Positions 9,631-18,336 are shown, counted from the stretch's first letter. The stretch is 64,000 bases of DNA from Lederbergia citri (GCF_018343625.1 NZ_JAGYPG010000001.1:664342-728341), one strand, 5' to 3'. Notes: generated from the letters alone by a model not told the origin. A program made the numbers and translations.

Positions 9631-10092
9631 ATGGAAAAGCTGCAAACCGATCAGTTTACCGTAATGATTACACCACCTGCCACTTCTTATGGACCGGTAG
9701 AAGGAAGAAAATATACTCTAAGCACTTCGGAAACAGGCAATTCCAGACATTTAACGATTGGTACAAAATATAATGTAAGTGTATATAAAAACTGTGAAGA
9801 TATATTTACTGCCGAATGGATTTCAAAACTTGGTGAATATGTATTAACTGGAAGGGTTTATATAAGTGGTGGGGAATATGATGAAAAACAAGCGGAAAGT
9901 CGTTTTAATCACTTAAATTCATTTTTGCCCGAAATGATTTCTCATGTCATTAAATCTGATTATGAACTTTTTAAACATGTTCCGTGGCTCCTTGATGCGC
10001 CGATCCTCATCGAATACGTATCCAATTTCGAACAATTACGAACCATTAACAACTACGGTACTCCCAGGAAATATTTATCATTTCAAAATTAA
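9631..10092 (+). CDS. Staygreen-family protein
   Basis: Cytoplasmic protein of 153 aa. The N-terminal R-KYTLSTSETG segment, the LTIGTKY strand, the AEW motif, and the C-terminal LDAPILIEYVS segment followed by a YGTPRKYL tail match the bacterial staygreen family (homologues of the plant Mg-dechelatase SGR). Bacterial members are widespread in Bacillaceae with unclear physiological substrate. AAAGGGGAGC lies 6 bp before the ATG. It stands alone between the glycan locus and the convergent ABC-F gene. Confidence 0.8.
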   Translation: MEKLQTDQFTVMITPPATSYGPVEGRKYTLSTSETGNSRHLTIGTKYNVSVYKNCEDIFTAEWISKLGEYVLTGRVYISGGEYDEKQAESRFNHLNSFLPEMISHVIKSDYELFKHVPWLLDAPILIEYVSNFEQLRTINNYGTPRKYLSFQN

Positions 10093-10139
10093 GAGCAGTT
10101 TAAAGTTTAGTTTAGAAGAAGGGATGAGGTGATAATGCC

Positions 10140-11708
10140 TCATCCCTTGATTTTGTTTTTTTCTGCAATTAACGCTTGAAATTCCTGCTCTAATTCATCC
10201 GATGGTTCGATGCTTAATCGGCTTATTATGTCTGAAATTTTGGTTTCTAATAAAAGCAATTCATCTTCTTTAGTGTTTCGTATTTCTGCTGGGCTGTATT
10301 GTTGAAACTGCTCGTATGTCCCATCGAAAACATGAATCTCTTCGTTTTCTATTAGTAAAATTCTGTTGGCGATGGATTGAATGAACCTTCGATCGTGTGA
10401 AACAAGAATGACTGTGCCTTCATATTCCTGAAGAAGTGATTCTAGTGCCTCCACTGATTCAATGTCTAAAAAATTGGTCGGTTCATCTAAAATTAACGTA
10501 TTGATGTCACTTACAAATAATTTTGCGAATGCCACCTTAACCCTTTCACCGCCACTTAAAACATTTACCTTTTTATATACGTCATCCCTAAAAAATCGCA
10601 ATCTTGCAAGTACTGTTCTAATAAAGGATTCATCTTGAGTAGAAGTCGACTGTACATTTTTCAGGATCGATTCCTCTGTATTTAATACATCTAAGTTTTG
10701 GCTAAAATAACCAACTTGCATAGAAGGTGAGATAGAAATCCCATCTTCCTTGTTCATAATTTTCTTGATAAGTGTGGTTTTCCCGCTGCCATTTTTTCCT
10801 ATGATGGCCAGCTTATCTCCACCTTTTATGTTGAAACTAGTTTTTTCCCAAAGTATTCGATTAGGGAAAGAACCGGATACATCATCAAACCTTAAAACTG
10901 TACGCCCTTTAAATGATTCCTCGTTCGGAAGCTTCATTTTTACCGGTGGTAATTCTTTTATTTTCTCGACCTTTTCTAACTTATCCAATCTCGTTTCAAT
11001 TGCTTTAGCAGCTTTTCTTAGTTTTTTCTGTTTATTTGCAAAATAAGGTTTTGCTCCCGTAATCCTTGATTCGGATGGGCTGACCTTTTTTGGTGTTTTA
11101 GTAGCACGAGCGGCTTTCTGTTCTTTTAAAATCAATGCTTCTTCTAATTGTTTTTTCTTTCTTTCATACTGCTCATAAGCATTTTCCTGTTGTTTACGTT
11201 CCAACTCTTTTAGTGAGATGTAATCTGAGTAATTTCCTTTGTATTCATTAATTTTTCCATCATCAATTTCCCATATTTTTGTACAGAGAGAATCGAGAAA
11301 AGCGCGGTCATGTGAAACGATTACAATTGCTCCTTGAAATCTCTTCAATTGATTCTCTAATTTTTCAATATGAAAGGTATCCAAATTCGTTGTAGGTTCA
11401 TCCGCCAGAAGTATTTCAGGTCTTTTAGCAAGTGCACGGTTTATATATTCCTGAGTCACCTCGCCGCCACTCTTTGTTGTATTTGTATGTTTTAACTGTG
11501 GAAGCAGTACATATTCGCCATATGAGTTTACATTACCTTCATCAGGAAATTGTTTTTTGGCAAAAAGCTCTAATAGTGTCGTTTTCCCGCTGCCGTTTCT
11601 TCCGACAAGTCCTATACAATCTCGGTTTTGGATCATCAAGTGATCAATAGCGATTAACAAGCGATCCTTAATATATAGTTTTAGATCATTCACTTCTAAT
11701 AACATCAT
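10140..11708 (-). CDS. ABC-F ATPase, Msr/Vga/VmlR-like ribosomal protection protein
   Basis: Two ABC domains in one chain of 522 aa with no membrane segments. Walker A motifs GRNGSGKTT and GKNGSGKTT, signatures KSGGE and LSGGE, and Walker B/E motifs LLADEPTTNLD and LILDEPTNFLD are all present. A long charged inter-domain linker (about residues 190-280) and a C-terminal extension fit antibiotic-resistance ABC-F factors that eject macrolide, lincosamide, streptogramin or pleuromutilin drugs from ribosomes. Start 11708 is chosen because GGAG sits 6 nt upstream and this ATG directly precedes MLLEVNDLKLY; the longer open frame crosses an intrinsic terminator. Expression is probably induced by the leader attenuator upstream. 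Drug range cannot be told from sequence. Confidence 0.9.
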   Translation of the reverse strand: MMLLEVNDLKLYIKDRLLIAIDHLMIQNRDCIGLVGRNGSGKTTLLELFAKKQFPDEGNVNSYGEYVLLPQLKHTNTTKSGGEVTQEYINRALAKRPEILLADEPTTNLDTFHIEKLENQLKRFQGAIVIVSHDRAFLDSLCTKIWEIDDGKINEYKGNYSDYISLKELERKQQENAYEQYERKKKQLEEALILKEQKAARATKTPKKVSPSESRITGAKPYFANKQKKLRKAAKAIETRLDKLEKVEKIKELPPVKMKLPNEESFKGRTVLRFDDVSGSFPNRILWEKTSFNIKGGDKLAIIGKNGSGKTTLIKKIMNKEDGISISPSMQVGYFSQNLDVLNTEESILKNVQSTSTQDESFIRTVLARLRFFRDDVYKKVNVLSGGERVKVAFAKLFVSDINTLILDEPTNFLDIESVEALESLLQEYEGTVILVSHDRRFIQSIANRILLIENEEIHVFDGTYEQFQQYSPAEIRNTKEDELLLLETKISDIISRLSIEPSDELEQEFQALIAEKNKIKG

Positions 11709-11740
11709 ATACATCTCCATTTCTATAAAGATGGAGACAC

Positions 11741-11846
11741 AAAAATGCCTCCTATTGTTTTTCAGAATAGGAGGCACGGGTGCATACCAAATAAAGAGAA
11801 TAGTCCCTTTACGGCAAACATGGAGATCCAATCCTATTCTGAAAAA
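11741..11846 (-). promoter_or_regulatory. Transcription attenuator of the ABC-F gene
   Basis: On the minus-strand RNA, an 11-bp hairpin (11746-11756 paired with 11766-11776) followed by five U residues forms an intrinsic terminator just before the ABC-F start. A 15-nt segment encoded at 11832-11846 is exactly complementary to 11758-11772, which includes the 5' arm and loop of that terminator, and can act as antiterminator. A short leader ORF lies between them. This is the classic design of antibiotic-inducible ABC-F and erm genes. Confidence 0.8.
11762..11821 (-). CDS. Leader peptide of the ABC-F gene
   Basis: A 19-codon ORF starting ATG TTT GCC GTA and ending in TGA inside the terminator loop. 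The predicted peptide is MFAVKGLFSLFGMHPCLLF. An AGGATTGGA-type site lies upstream. Ribosome stalling on this ORF would cover the 5' terminator arm and allow readthrough into the ABC-F gene. Position and overlap with the attenuator support it; the peptide itself has no family match I recognise. Confidence 0.65.
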   Translation of the reverse strand: MFAVKGLFSLFGMHPCLLF

Positions 11847-12004
11847 TCTCGTATGAAAGCAACATCAATAAAACAGAATTCGCTCTGTTAATAAAAAATG
11901 CCTTCATTCGATTGTTTTCAATAAATAGGATTAGTTCCACATGTTATAAAATTTCACCCTTCCGTTTTCAATTAATTTTACTATATGTGAAACAAAACTT
12001 TCTG

Positions 12005-13177
12005 TCAATTCGTTGAAGCAATTTTTTTAGACTTTAACGTGTACATCTGATACAAAATAAGAGCAACGATCGATAAAATAATCCCTGAAATGTAAGGGAG
12101 GCCAATTGCAACGGAAAACAGCCAACCTCCTAGTGGAGGACCTACTATTCTTCCTAATGAATCAAACGAAGATAATAATCCGGTAGCACTACCATGGCCA
12201 GATGTCGATTTTTTCGTTAATAAAGCCGAAATACTAGGACGGATTACGCCATTTCCTATACCGAAAATAGTTAAGAAAATTGCAGCAGTCATAAAGCTAT
12301 CAATGAGTAGTATTAGACCAAAACCGATAGCAGAGACGATAATTCCTATTTGAATAACAACGCCTTCACCATATTTTTTAGTTAAGATTCCAACTAAGCC
12401 GCCTTGAACAATAGCGCCAGCAACTCCCATGATCATAAAGAGATATCCTAAAGTTACTGTCCCTAATCCTGCTTTTTTTGCAGCATAATAAGCAAATGTT
12501 GCCTCTAAACCAGAAAGAGACAGCGAAATAAATAATTGTAAAATAAATAATATGGAAAGCGATCCTCTAAATGATTGCCATAACGATGCATTTTCCGAAT
12601 GAACTTCGTTTCTATTTTCCTTTGTTAACGATTCTTGAAGTAAGAACAAGACGAGAAAAAAGGTGATGAAGGAAGAAGTCCCAGCAATATAAAAAGGCAT
12701 ACTTAAGCTAATTTTAGAAAAGATACCACCAATCGCAGGACCGAACACAAATCCGAGTCCAACTGCCGCACCAACCATTCCCATTCCCTTACCACGATCT
12801 TCAGGAGTTGTAATATCAGCAACATAAGCCATTACGGTAGGCATATTAGCGGAAGATAAAAATCCACCGATAATTCTTGCTGCAAAAAGCATCCAAAGTT
12901 GAGATGATAGACCCATCAAGAAGAATGAAACGGAAAGGCCGAAAATCCCGATCATAATAACAGGTTTTCGTCCAATTCTATCAGAAATTCTACCCCACAT
13001 CGGAGCAAAAATGAGCTGCATTAGTGAATAAACTGCCATCAAAAATCCTAATTGCGTAGGGGAGGCTCCAACATTTTCAGCATAAAAGGGGAGTACGGGG
13101 ATAATAATCCCAAATCCGACCATGACTAAAAACATGACGGCAAATAATATAGGTAAAGATTTTTTTGTGCCAGACAT
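12005..13177 (-). CDS. MFS drug efflux transporter (DHA1, Bmr/Tet-like)
   Basis: About 390 aa with twelve predicted membrane helices. The loop 2-3 motif A is GRISDRIGRKPVI, and a second-half partner and the helix 5 segment GLGFVFGPAIGG (motif C of antiporters) are present, placing it among proton-driven drug exporters. ATG 13177 is chosen because GGAG lies 8 nt upstream; a GTG three codons earlier is possible. The gene begins 5 bp after the stop of the PadR regulator and is clearly in the same operon, so it is probably the regulated target. Substrate is unknown. Confidence 0.9.
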   Translation of the reverse strand: MSGTKKSLPILFAVMFLVMVGFGIIIPVLPFYAENVGASPTQLGFLMAVYSLMQLIFAPMWGRISDRIGRKPVIMIGIFGLSVSFFLMGLSSQLWMLFAARIIGGFLSSANMPTVMAYVADITTPEDRGKGMGMVGAAVGLGFVFGPAIGGIFSKISLSMPFYIAGTSSFITFFLVLFLLQESLTKENRNEVHSENASLWQSFRGSLSILFILQLFISLSLSGLEATFAYYAAKKAGLGTVTLGYLFMIMGVAGAIVQGGLVGILTKKYGEGVVIQIGIIVSAIGFGLILLIDSFMTAAIFLTIFGIGNGVIRPSISALLTKKSTSGHGSATGLLSSFDSLGRIVGPPLGGWLFSVAIGLPYISGIILSIVALILYQMYTLKSKKIASTN

Positions 13178-13182
13178 CGAAC

Positions 13183-13716
13183 TCACTCCGTTTCTTGTTG
13201 TAAACGCTCTGATAATTGTTGAATGGTTTCTTTTATAAATAATAAATCAGCTTCAAGCATTCTTTTCTTATGATTCATGGCAATCATAACACCGCTGCTA
13301 CATTCGTGAATGGATAAATGGGTGATAGAATTGTATTTGTCTTTTAACATTTCATATTTTTCTTGCAATGATTGAATGGCTTCTTGTAATGGTAAATAAT
13401 CAAGAAACATTAATCCAATATCACTTTCATAAAAAATACTCTCTGCAGAGGATACATTTTTGACAAGTAATTGATAAAACTGTTTTCGACCCAACTCATT
13501 GATAGAATAAACCTTTCTTGGCGGTCGATTTCCGTCAAACTCTACGGTAACATCAATTAAACCTTCCTTACTCAATTTGTCGAGTAAGGAATAGGCAGTT
13601 GCTTTTTTCATATTCGATATAAATGGAAGATTTTTTTCTATAAAATCATGAATTTGGTATCCATGCTGACTATCAGTCATTAACAGGCCGAGAAGAAGTA
13701 ATGATCGATGATCCAT
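13183..13716 (-). CDS. PadR-family transcriptional regulator
   Basis: Protein of 177 aa. The N-terminal winged helix reads LLLLGLLMTDSQHGYQIHDFI, then the TAYSLLDKLSKEGLI recognition segment and the YSINELGRKQF wing. A C-terminal helical dimerisation part follows (about 90-175), as in PadR subfamily 2. It precedes an MFS pump with 5 bp between them, a common arrangement in which the regulator represses its own operon and is released by drugs. A strong sigma-A promoter with a dyad over the -35 box lies upstream. Confidence 0.9.
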   Translation of the reverse strand: MDHRSLLLLGLLMTDSQHGYQIHDFIEKNLPFISNMKKATAYSLLDKLSKEGLIDVTVEFDGNRPPRKVYSINELGRKQFYQLLVKNVSSAESIFYESDIGLMFLDYLPLQEAIQSLQEKYEMLKDKYNSITHLSIHECSSGVMIAMNHKKRMLEADLLFIKETIQQLSERLQQETE

Positions 13717-13752
13717 GACAAGTCTCCTTTTTAGGTATTACTGAATAAGCCC

Positions 13753-13793
13753 ATTATAATTAATATTGATTTGAATAGTCAAACTCTGACTAT
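13753..13793 (-). promoter_or_regulatory. padR-MFS promoter with overlapping operator
   Basis: Minus-strand -35 TTGACT (13777-13782) and -10 TATAAT (13753-13758) are separated by 18 bp. A perfect 7-bp inverted repeat, ATAGTCA-N5-TGACTAT, spans 13775-13793 and overlaps the -35 box, as expected for PadR autorepression. Confidence 0.75.
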
Positions 13794-13955
13794 AAAACGG
13801 ATTATAAATCAGTTCTGTAAGATGGTATATTAATAGGTGGAACAGAATTTAATTTCGTATTAAAAAGAAAAGTGGGGAAGGAGACGGAATCATATTCACC
13901 TTAGGGAATGAGTAGTGTATTTATTTCTATTCAATAATGAGAGAGGAGATAGAAT

Positions 13956-14474
13956 ATGGATTCTATTAATAAACCAACCCTGTACTGGTCTTTACTAGAG
14001 AATGAGGATTGGAAAATTTATATTGCAGCATCATCAATAGGGCTATTTTACGTCGGCACAAATAACGAACCATTTGCTGAGTTGACTAAATGGTCTAATA
14101 AACACTTTCCTGATTGCCAATTGACCGAGGATGATAGGAAACTTGAGGAATATAAGAAAGAAATCACTGAATACTTAGAAGGTAAAACCCAAAAATTTAC
14201 TTTACCAATTGATTTAAAGGGCACAGAATTCCAACAAAATGTATGGAATGCACTTTGCCAAATTCCGTATGGTGAGACAAAATCATATTCTGACATAGCG
14301 AGTGCTATAAATAAACAAACAGCTGTTCGTGCAGTAGGTTCTGCAATAGGAGCTAATCCGATTTTATTGTTGGTTCCTTGTCATAGAGTAATTGGAAAGA
14401 ACGGATCATTGACTGGGTTTCGCGGTGGCTTGAAAATGAAAAAGAAGCTATTGGAAATAGAAAATCCAAGATAA
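13956..14474 (+). CDS. ogt: Methylated-DNA--protein-cysteine methyltransferase
   Basis: DNA repair protein of 172 aa that transfers the alkyl group of O6-alkylguanine to its own cysteine. The active site VPCHRVIGKNG and the preceding helix-turn-helix (Y-G-E-T-KSYSDIA ... AVRAVGSA) are intact, as is the C-terminal GFRGGLKMKKKLLEIE. AGAGAGGAGATAGAAT precedes the ATG. It is a single-gene unit transcribed divergently from the PadR operon. Confidence 0.93.
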   Translation: MDSINKPTLYWSLLENEDWKIYIAASSIGLFYVGTNNEPFAELTKWSNKHFPDCQLTEDDRKLEEYKKEITEYLEGKTQKFTLPIDLKGTEFQQNVWNALCQIPYGETKSYSDIASAINKQTAVRAVGSAIGANPILLLVPCHRVIGKNGSLTGFRGGLKMKKKLLEIENPR

Positions 14475-15035
14475 TAATTACAATAAAGTTATAAAAATAT
14501 TTATTTAATCAGGAATTTGAAGATTAAATGCAAATTCATGAAACATTTTTGGAAATACGTATTCTAAACAATTTCGCATTTCGTCTCACTATTAAAAGTA
14601 TACTCTTGATATGAAACAAAAATTAATATTTTAATTCAACTCATGATAATTTATATTATGTAAACTAGAAAAGGAAAGTAAGCAAGATAAATACACCTCT
14701 TCTTCTGACGATACTAACGGTTGACGCAAAACTGCCTACTTTTTTGACATGAAAATAACAACTAGAATTTTTTTATAGCTTTAGGATAATCCCTTATATA
14801 AAAATGATATAAAAGTGTCTACTTTAATTGACGAAAAAATAGCTACTCTTAATATGGGCTTTGATCCATTTATGGTTATTAGATAAACTAGCACAATATG
14901 TCTTCCCGATATCTTCAAGGAAGTACTTTATTTCAAGAAACTCAAATCCGGTCACTTTTTCTTATTCAATTAAGATATCTAGGACCTCAGGGCCCTAAAT
15001 GAGTGGGGATTTTTGTTTTTAAAGAGAAATAAAAA
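14475..15035. other. Gene-free stretch before the first cold-shock gene
   Basis: About 560 bp of AT-rich sequence with no convincing ORF, repeat or RNA gene. From 14999 the sequence matches the region downstream of the second cold-shock gene (33629 onward), marking the left edge of that duplication. This is the last long stretch without the dispersed repeat before the island. Confidence 0.5.
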
Positions 15036-15058
15036 ACAGACTCTAAAAAAGAGTCTGT
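15036..15058 (-). terminator. Terminator of cold-shock gene 1
   Basis: ACAGACTC pairs with GAGTCTGT around a seven-base loop, followed on the minus strand by a TTTTTT tract. An identical hairpin follows the second copy. Confidence 0.85.
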
Positions 15059-15076
15059 CTATGTTTGGCATTATTA

Positions 15077-15277
15077 TTAAGCCTTATGAACGTTAGCTGC
15101 TTGTGCTCCACGTTGACCTTGCTCAACATCAAAAGTCACTTCTTGACCTTCTTCTAATGTTTTGTACCCTTCGCCTTGGATAGCTGAGAAATGAACGAAT
15201 ACGTCTTCTCCACCTTCACGTTCGATGAATCCGAAACCTTTTTCGCCATTAAACCATTTTACTTTACCTTTTTCCAT
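15077..15277 (-). CDS. Cold-shock protein, copy 1
   Basis: Small OB-fold nucleic-acid-binding protein of 66 aa. Both RNA-binding motifs are present, RNP1 KGFGFIE at residues 13-19 and RNP2 VFVHF at 27-31. GGAGGCAACAAAC precedes the ATG. The protein is identical to that at 33708-33908, and the coding DNA differs by about one base. A sigma-A promoter lies about 120 bp upstream of the ORF, leaving the long 5' leader typical of cold-inducible csp mRNAs. Confidence 0.95.
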   Translation of the reverse strand: MEKGKVKWFNGEKGFGFIEREGGEDVFVHFSAIQGEGYKTLEEGQEVTFDVEQGQRGAQAANVHKA

Positions 15278-15397
15278 GTTTGTTGCCTCCTAGTGTGTTA
15301 GCACACCAATGTTTACTATCCTTGCTCTCAGTGATCATCAAGACGAAAAGTTTTTTCTAATACAATCCTTTACACCGAACAAAAATAATTCAATTTC

Positions 15398-15426
15398 AGA
15401 ATATCATTTTTTAATATTGTTTGCAA
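15398..15426 (-). promoter_or_regulatory. Promoter of cold-shock gene 1
   Basis: Minus-strand -35 TTGCAA (15421-15426) and -10 TATTCT (15398-15403) with 17-bp spacing. The same pair (TTGCAC, 17 bp, TATTCT) is kept upstream of copy 2, although the surrounding leader has diverged slightly. It predicts a leader of about 110 nt. Confidence 0.7.
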
Positions 15427-15436
15427 GGAACCCTAA

Positions 15437-15485
15437 TTCTTCAACAATCGCCCCCGTTACTTTAAGTACAATCCTTCACAATCTG
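15437..15485 (-). repeat. Island repeat, right half
   Basis: First copy in the window. Contains the CCCCCGTTACTTTAAG box and the TTCACAA tail but no complete hairpin. It abuts the promoter of cold-shock gene 1. Confidence 0.75.
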
Positions 15486-15488
15486 AAA

Positions 15489-16025
15489 TTAATACAATGT
15501 TTCATCTATTATTTGGTGTAAAATCTTTTTGCTTTCTGCGTCCTTTTGTCGTGGTGTTCTACCAATTTGTTCATAGACCACTTTTTCTTCCAAAAGCTGT
15601 GTTTGATTCAAAACGAGAGCGGATATTCCGTGCAAAATAAAAGTTTGATCAAGCAATGAGTCTGGTCTCCAAATCCATTCAGGTAATCCATTCATAAGCT
15701 CTCCATCGTCTGAAAGGGATATATAGCAAAATGTAATTTCTACATTTTCCTTGCTAAAATCAGACTGCCTATCACGAAATTCCTCTTTAACGAATGTCTT
15801 CTCATATCCAGCTTTTACAAGTTCATCTTCTAAACGTTCCCGATTCTGTATCCACGTTACTAAATCAATATCATCGTGTGGACGAGTAATCTTACCAAGT
15901 AAAAAATCGATTGCCCATCCTCCACGCAACCAGAATTCAATTCCGATTTTCTTAGAAATTGTACTAATTTCAGCCAACACCTTTAATTGTAACTCAGTTT
16001 GTTCATTGAAGATTGGGTGTGTCAT
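15489..16025 (-). CDS. Aminoglycoside-type nucleotidyltransferase
   Basis: Protein of 178 aa of the nucleotidyltransferase superfamily. The active-site pattern GGWAIDFLLGK ... HDDIDLV near residues 36-55 gives the glycine pair followed by D-x-D metal ligands, as in ANT(2'')-type aminoglycoside adenylyltransferases and related proteins of unknown substrate. TAGGAGGTTTCAA precedes the ATG. It is a single minus-strand gene with an island repeat on each side. Antibiotic modification is possible but cannot be inferred for distant homologues. Confidence 0.85.
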   Translation of the reverse strand: MTHPIFNEQTELQLKVLAEISTISKKIGIEFWLRGGWAIDFLLGKITRPHDDIDLVTWIQNRERLEDELVKAGYEKTFVKEEFRDRQSDFSKENVEITFCYISLSDDGELMNGLPEWIWRPDSLLDQTFILHGISALVLNQTQLLEEKVVYEQIGRTPRQKDAESKKILHQIIDETLY

Positions 16026-16085
16026 TTGAAACCTCCTAATCCCATTTTTCTGCCCACTTATGGGTCTGTATAAGAACCTTTCTTT

Positions 16086-16163
16086 CCGCTAACCTGCCCC
16101 GTTTGTTTAATAACAACTTCTCTAAAATAAGTGATAATCCTCCTGTACGAACGCTCCATTAAC
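16086..16163 (-). repeat. Island repeat, degenerate full copy
   Basis: Left half CTAACCTGCCCCGTTTG, a damaged hairpin region and a right box CGCTCCATTAACG are recognisable. Confidence 0.6.
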
Positions 16164-16173
16164 GATTTATAAT

Positions 16174-16202
16174 AAAAATCCCCCTTCACTTTTCAAAGGG
16201 GG
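16174..16202 (-). terminator. Terminator overlapping the end of the 62-aa ORF
   Basis: CCCCCTT pairs with AAGGGGG and is followed on the minus strand by ATTTTTATT. The stem includes the last codons and stop of the ORF at 16186. Confidence 0.75.
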
Positions 16203-16374
16203 TTGTTTCATAGTCAGCAATGGCTGCAGTTAAAAAAACTATTTCTTCGTGAATCTGTTCTTTGTAAAATGGATTAGAACACCTTTTAGATTCCATTAGC
16301 AGCCTATTAAGTTCCCTCTTGAAGAGGAATTGTTCCTGTTCCCACACTTGCTTCGCCTCACTGTCGCCGCTCAT
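16186..16374 (-). CDS. Small hypothetical protein
   Basis: About 62 aa, charged, predicted helical (KRELNRLLMESKR and EEIVFLTAAIADYE segments), no membrane segment. No family recognised. The open frame can also start two codons earlier at TTG; no strong ribosome binding site is visible, so the start is uncertain. It lies between two island repeats and ends inside an intrinsic terminator, which supports a real transcript. Confidence 0.5.
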   Translation of the reverse strand: MSGDSEAKQVWEQEQFLFKRELNRLLMESKRCSNPFYKEQIHEEIVFLTAAIADYETTPFEK

Positions 16375-16451
16375 ATTCAATTTCAGGTACCCGATTTAGC
16401 AATTACTGAAACCGAATTCACATAAATATTTTAATTATTTTTAACTAATCC

Positions 16452-16532
16452 TTATTTAACTAACCTGCCCGTTAGTACAATAACTTCAACAAATATAAGC
16501 TTCTTGGACTATCGCGCCCGTTACTTCAATAA
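16452..16532 (-). repeat. Island repeat, hairpin shortened
   Basis: Both boxes are intact (CCTGCCCGTTAG and GCGCCCGTTACTT), but the left arm of the hairpin is largely missing, giving ATAAGC-TTCTTGGACTATCGC. Confidence 0.75.
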
Positions 16533-16533
16533 T

Positions 16534-16725
16534 TTATTTTTCTTGTTGCCCTTTTTTCTTTTTTATTGTTATCAGTTTTGACATAACAAAATGACTCACT
16601 GTAATAGTAAGTAACAGGTCTCTATATGGCGCATCTGTCCCTCCTAAAAGTGATGCAACAATATAGAAAAACATAAATGAAAATATAAGCAAACCAAGAA
16701 CATAATACTCAATTTTCACTTCCAT
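16534..16725 (-). CDS. Small membrane protein
   Basis: 63 aa with two hydrophobic helices (about residues 8-28 and 36-52) and a lysine-rich tail KKKKGQQEK. AAGGGGGAAATATA precedes the ATG. The stop codon lies 2 bp from the island repeat on its left, and another copy follows upstream. No family recognised. One of several 50-70 aa membrane proteins in the island. Confidence 0.65.
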   Translation of the reverse strand: MEVKIEYYVLGLLIFSFMFFYIVASLLGGTDAPYRDLLLTITVSHFVMSKLITIKKKKGQQEK

Positions 16726-16739
16726 TATATTTCCCCCTT

Positions 16740-16839
16740 ATTAAATAAACCTGCCCGTTAGTACAATAACTTCAACATAAAAAAGGGATAATCCTTCTTG
16801 GACTATCGCATCCGTTAGTTTAAGTACAATACTTCACAA
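16740..16839 (-). repeat. Island repeat, full copy
   Basis: Left half AACCTGCCCGTTAG, hairpin GGATAATCC-TTCTT-GGACTATC, right box ATCCGTTAGTTTAAG and the TTCACAAT tail. The stem pairs with one G-U, differing from the GCGTTAATC type. Confidence 0.85.
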
Positions 16840-17318
16840 TCTTTTTTTCCCCCTTCATTAACTTAATCCTTAAAATGTGTTATCCATGCAAAAAGACGCC
16901 ATCTTACTTGCTGCTGAAATGCTCTTGATTAGGGAACGTAAAAGTTTGTTGACGCTAGCTTTTGCTTAAAGGTAAAAAGTGGAGTTTCCTCGAATATAAT
17001 AAATTACCTATCCAGAGGTTATATAAAGGTTAATTTAACGATTGTTGTGTTTGGTGGGGAAATACTCATATGGATAAAAGAACTCGTTTAAATGAACATT
17101 TGATGTCACACCCCCCTCGCCCAAAATGGCTAAAACTTTCATCGATCTCCTAAAGGGAAGCAATTTTATGTCTCTAGGATGCCGTTTAACGATAGCCTGT
17201 TAATTTACTTAGGACTGTACTCGTGCTTTATTGCTGTTTGAAGCTAACACATGCCTTGTTTAGAATTCTCTGGTTGCTGTTTAGAAAATTCGAAGATTAA
17301 ATGAAAAGGGGAAACAAA
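16840..17318. other. Gene-poor stretch with a second repeat type
   Basis: No convincing gene. The segment at about 16858-16911 (AATGTGTTATCCATGCAA then AAAGACGCC) matches 55936-55983, so a second, weaker repeat family is present here. A 27-codon ORF from 17071 has no support. Confidence 0.45.
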
Positions 17319-17717
17319 ATGAAAACAAAATGGCTTTTGAGTAGTAGTGCCGTGATGATGGGTTTGTTGGGGTTGGCAGGAACCTTTATTCCCGAAGAGA
17401 TTTCAAAAATATTAGGGATTGACCCTTCACCCATTACTCTGATTCTTCTGCAAATCATCGGAGGTCTATATTTAGGGTTCGCAATGTTGAACTGGTTTAC
17501 ACGTTCTGCCCTGATCGGCGGCATCTATAACAAACCTGTCGTATTGGGAAATTTAATACATTACATCGTTGTCTTTTTTGCTCTAATCCGACAGTTGGCG
17601 GAGCAGTTTCATTTCATATTCGTTATTTTGACATTAGTTTATCTTGGGTTTGCCGTCTGGTTTACATTGGTTATGCGCTCGAATCCTTTAAGCAATCAAT
17701 CAAAAATGTCTGTCTAA
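17319..17717 (+). CDS. Four-helix membrane protein of unknown function
   Basis: 132 aa with four hydrophobic segments (about 5-25, 40-62, 70-92 and 97-120). AAAAGGGGAAACAAA precedes ATG 17319; an in-frame ATG 18 bp earlier is less well placed. One of the few plus-strand genes in the island. The pattern GxxxGFAMLNW near residue 50 resembles small DUF4345-like membrane proteins, but I would not assign a family. A terminator follows at 17813. Confidence 0.7.
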   Translation: MKTKWLLSSSAVMMGLLGLAGTFIPEEISKILGIDPSPITLILLQIIGGLYLGFAMLNWFTRSALIGGIYNKPVVLGNLIHYIVVFFALIRQLAEQFHFIFVILTLVYLGFAVWFTLVMRSNPLSNQSKMSV

Positions 17718-17812
17718 CGCATAGTAAACGGGGATTTATATTGGGGGTCTCTCTTTTTAAGTTCACTATGCTGAACTAGTCTTTTGAGCAACACTAAGGA
17801 TATTAAAACGAC

Positions 17813-17856
17813 AAAAATTCCTACTTTTATATTGAAAGAAGGAATTTTTCTTTTTA
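17813..17856 (+). terminator. Terminator, probably of the 17319 gene
   Basis: AAAAATTCC (17813-17821) pairs with GGAATTTTT (17841-17849), followed by CTTTTT. It lies 95 bp after the stop codon. Confidence 0.65.
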
Positions 17857-18058
17857 TTCCACTATGAAAATTTAAGTTAAAGATTACAAGTATCTAGCGG
17901 TCTAATTTTTTAAAATAATGATAAATCTTTTCAAGCTTTTTTATTTGTTTTCCCTTTGTTTTAAAGAGATGGGTTATGAATTTAATAACAAGTTAAAGAC
18001 TTTCGAAAAGAATGTCTTTTTTTCTATTTAAAAGTTTAATCTAGATACTTTGATCTTG

Positions 18059-18147
18059 TTCAACTATCCTGCTCCTTTAGTTTAATAAGGACCTCTACAA
18101 AAAATACGGTAATCCTTCCTGGATCAACGCACCCGTTAGCTCAATAA
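18059..18147 (-). repeat. Island repeat, full copy
   Basis: Both boxes present; the hairpin is variant (ACGGTAATCC-TTCCT-GGATCAACGC) and partly mispaired. Confidence 0.75.
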
Positions 18148-18150
18148 ACC

Positions 18151-18336
18151 CTATCTTTTTCTTAGTTTCTGTACTATGTAAATAAGCAGAGTAATGATTG
18201 CTACATTTTGAATGCAAACGACAATTATAGCTATCATTTCTTCTTCATTCGATGTTGCCCCTGTTATTAAAGCGACTAAGTTAAAAATAATGAACGATAA
18301 AATAAGAAGTCCAATAAAAACACCTATATATCTCAA
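18151..18336 (-). CDS. Small membrane protein
   Basis: 61 aa with two hydrophobic helices (about 4-24 and 33-54) and a basic QKLRKR tail. The start is a TTG; GGAGGGTG lies about 14 nt upstream, so the start is not certain. The stop codon is 4 bp from the repeat to its left. Architecture matches the 63-aa protein at 16534, but the sequences are not clearly homologous. Confidence 0.55.
   Translation of the reverse strand: MRYIGVFIGLLILSFIIFNLVALITGATSNEEEMIAIIVVCIQNVAIITLLIYIVQKLRKR

Noticed and set aside
17071..17154. 27-codon plus-strand ORF (MDKRTRLNEHLMSHPP...)
   Set aside because: Start site is moderate, but length and lack of similarity make it unsupported; may be gene debris.
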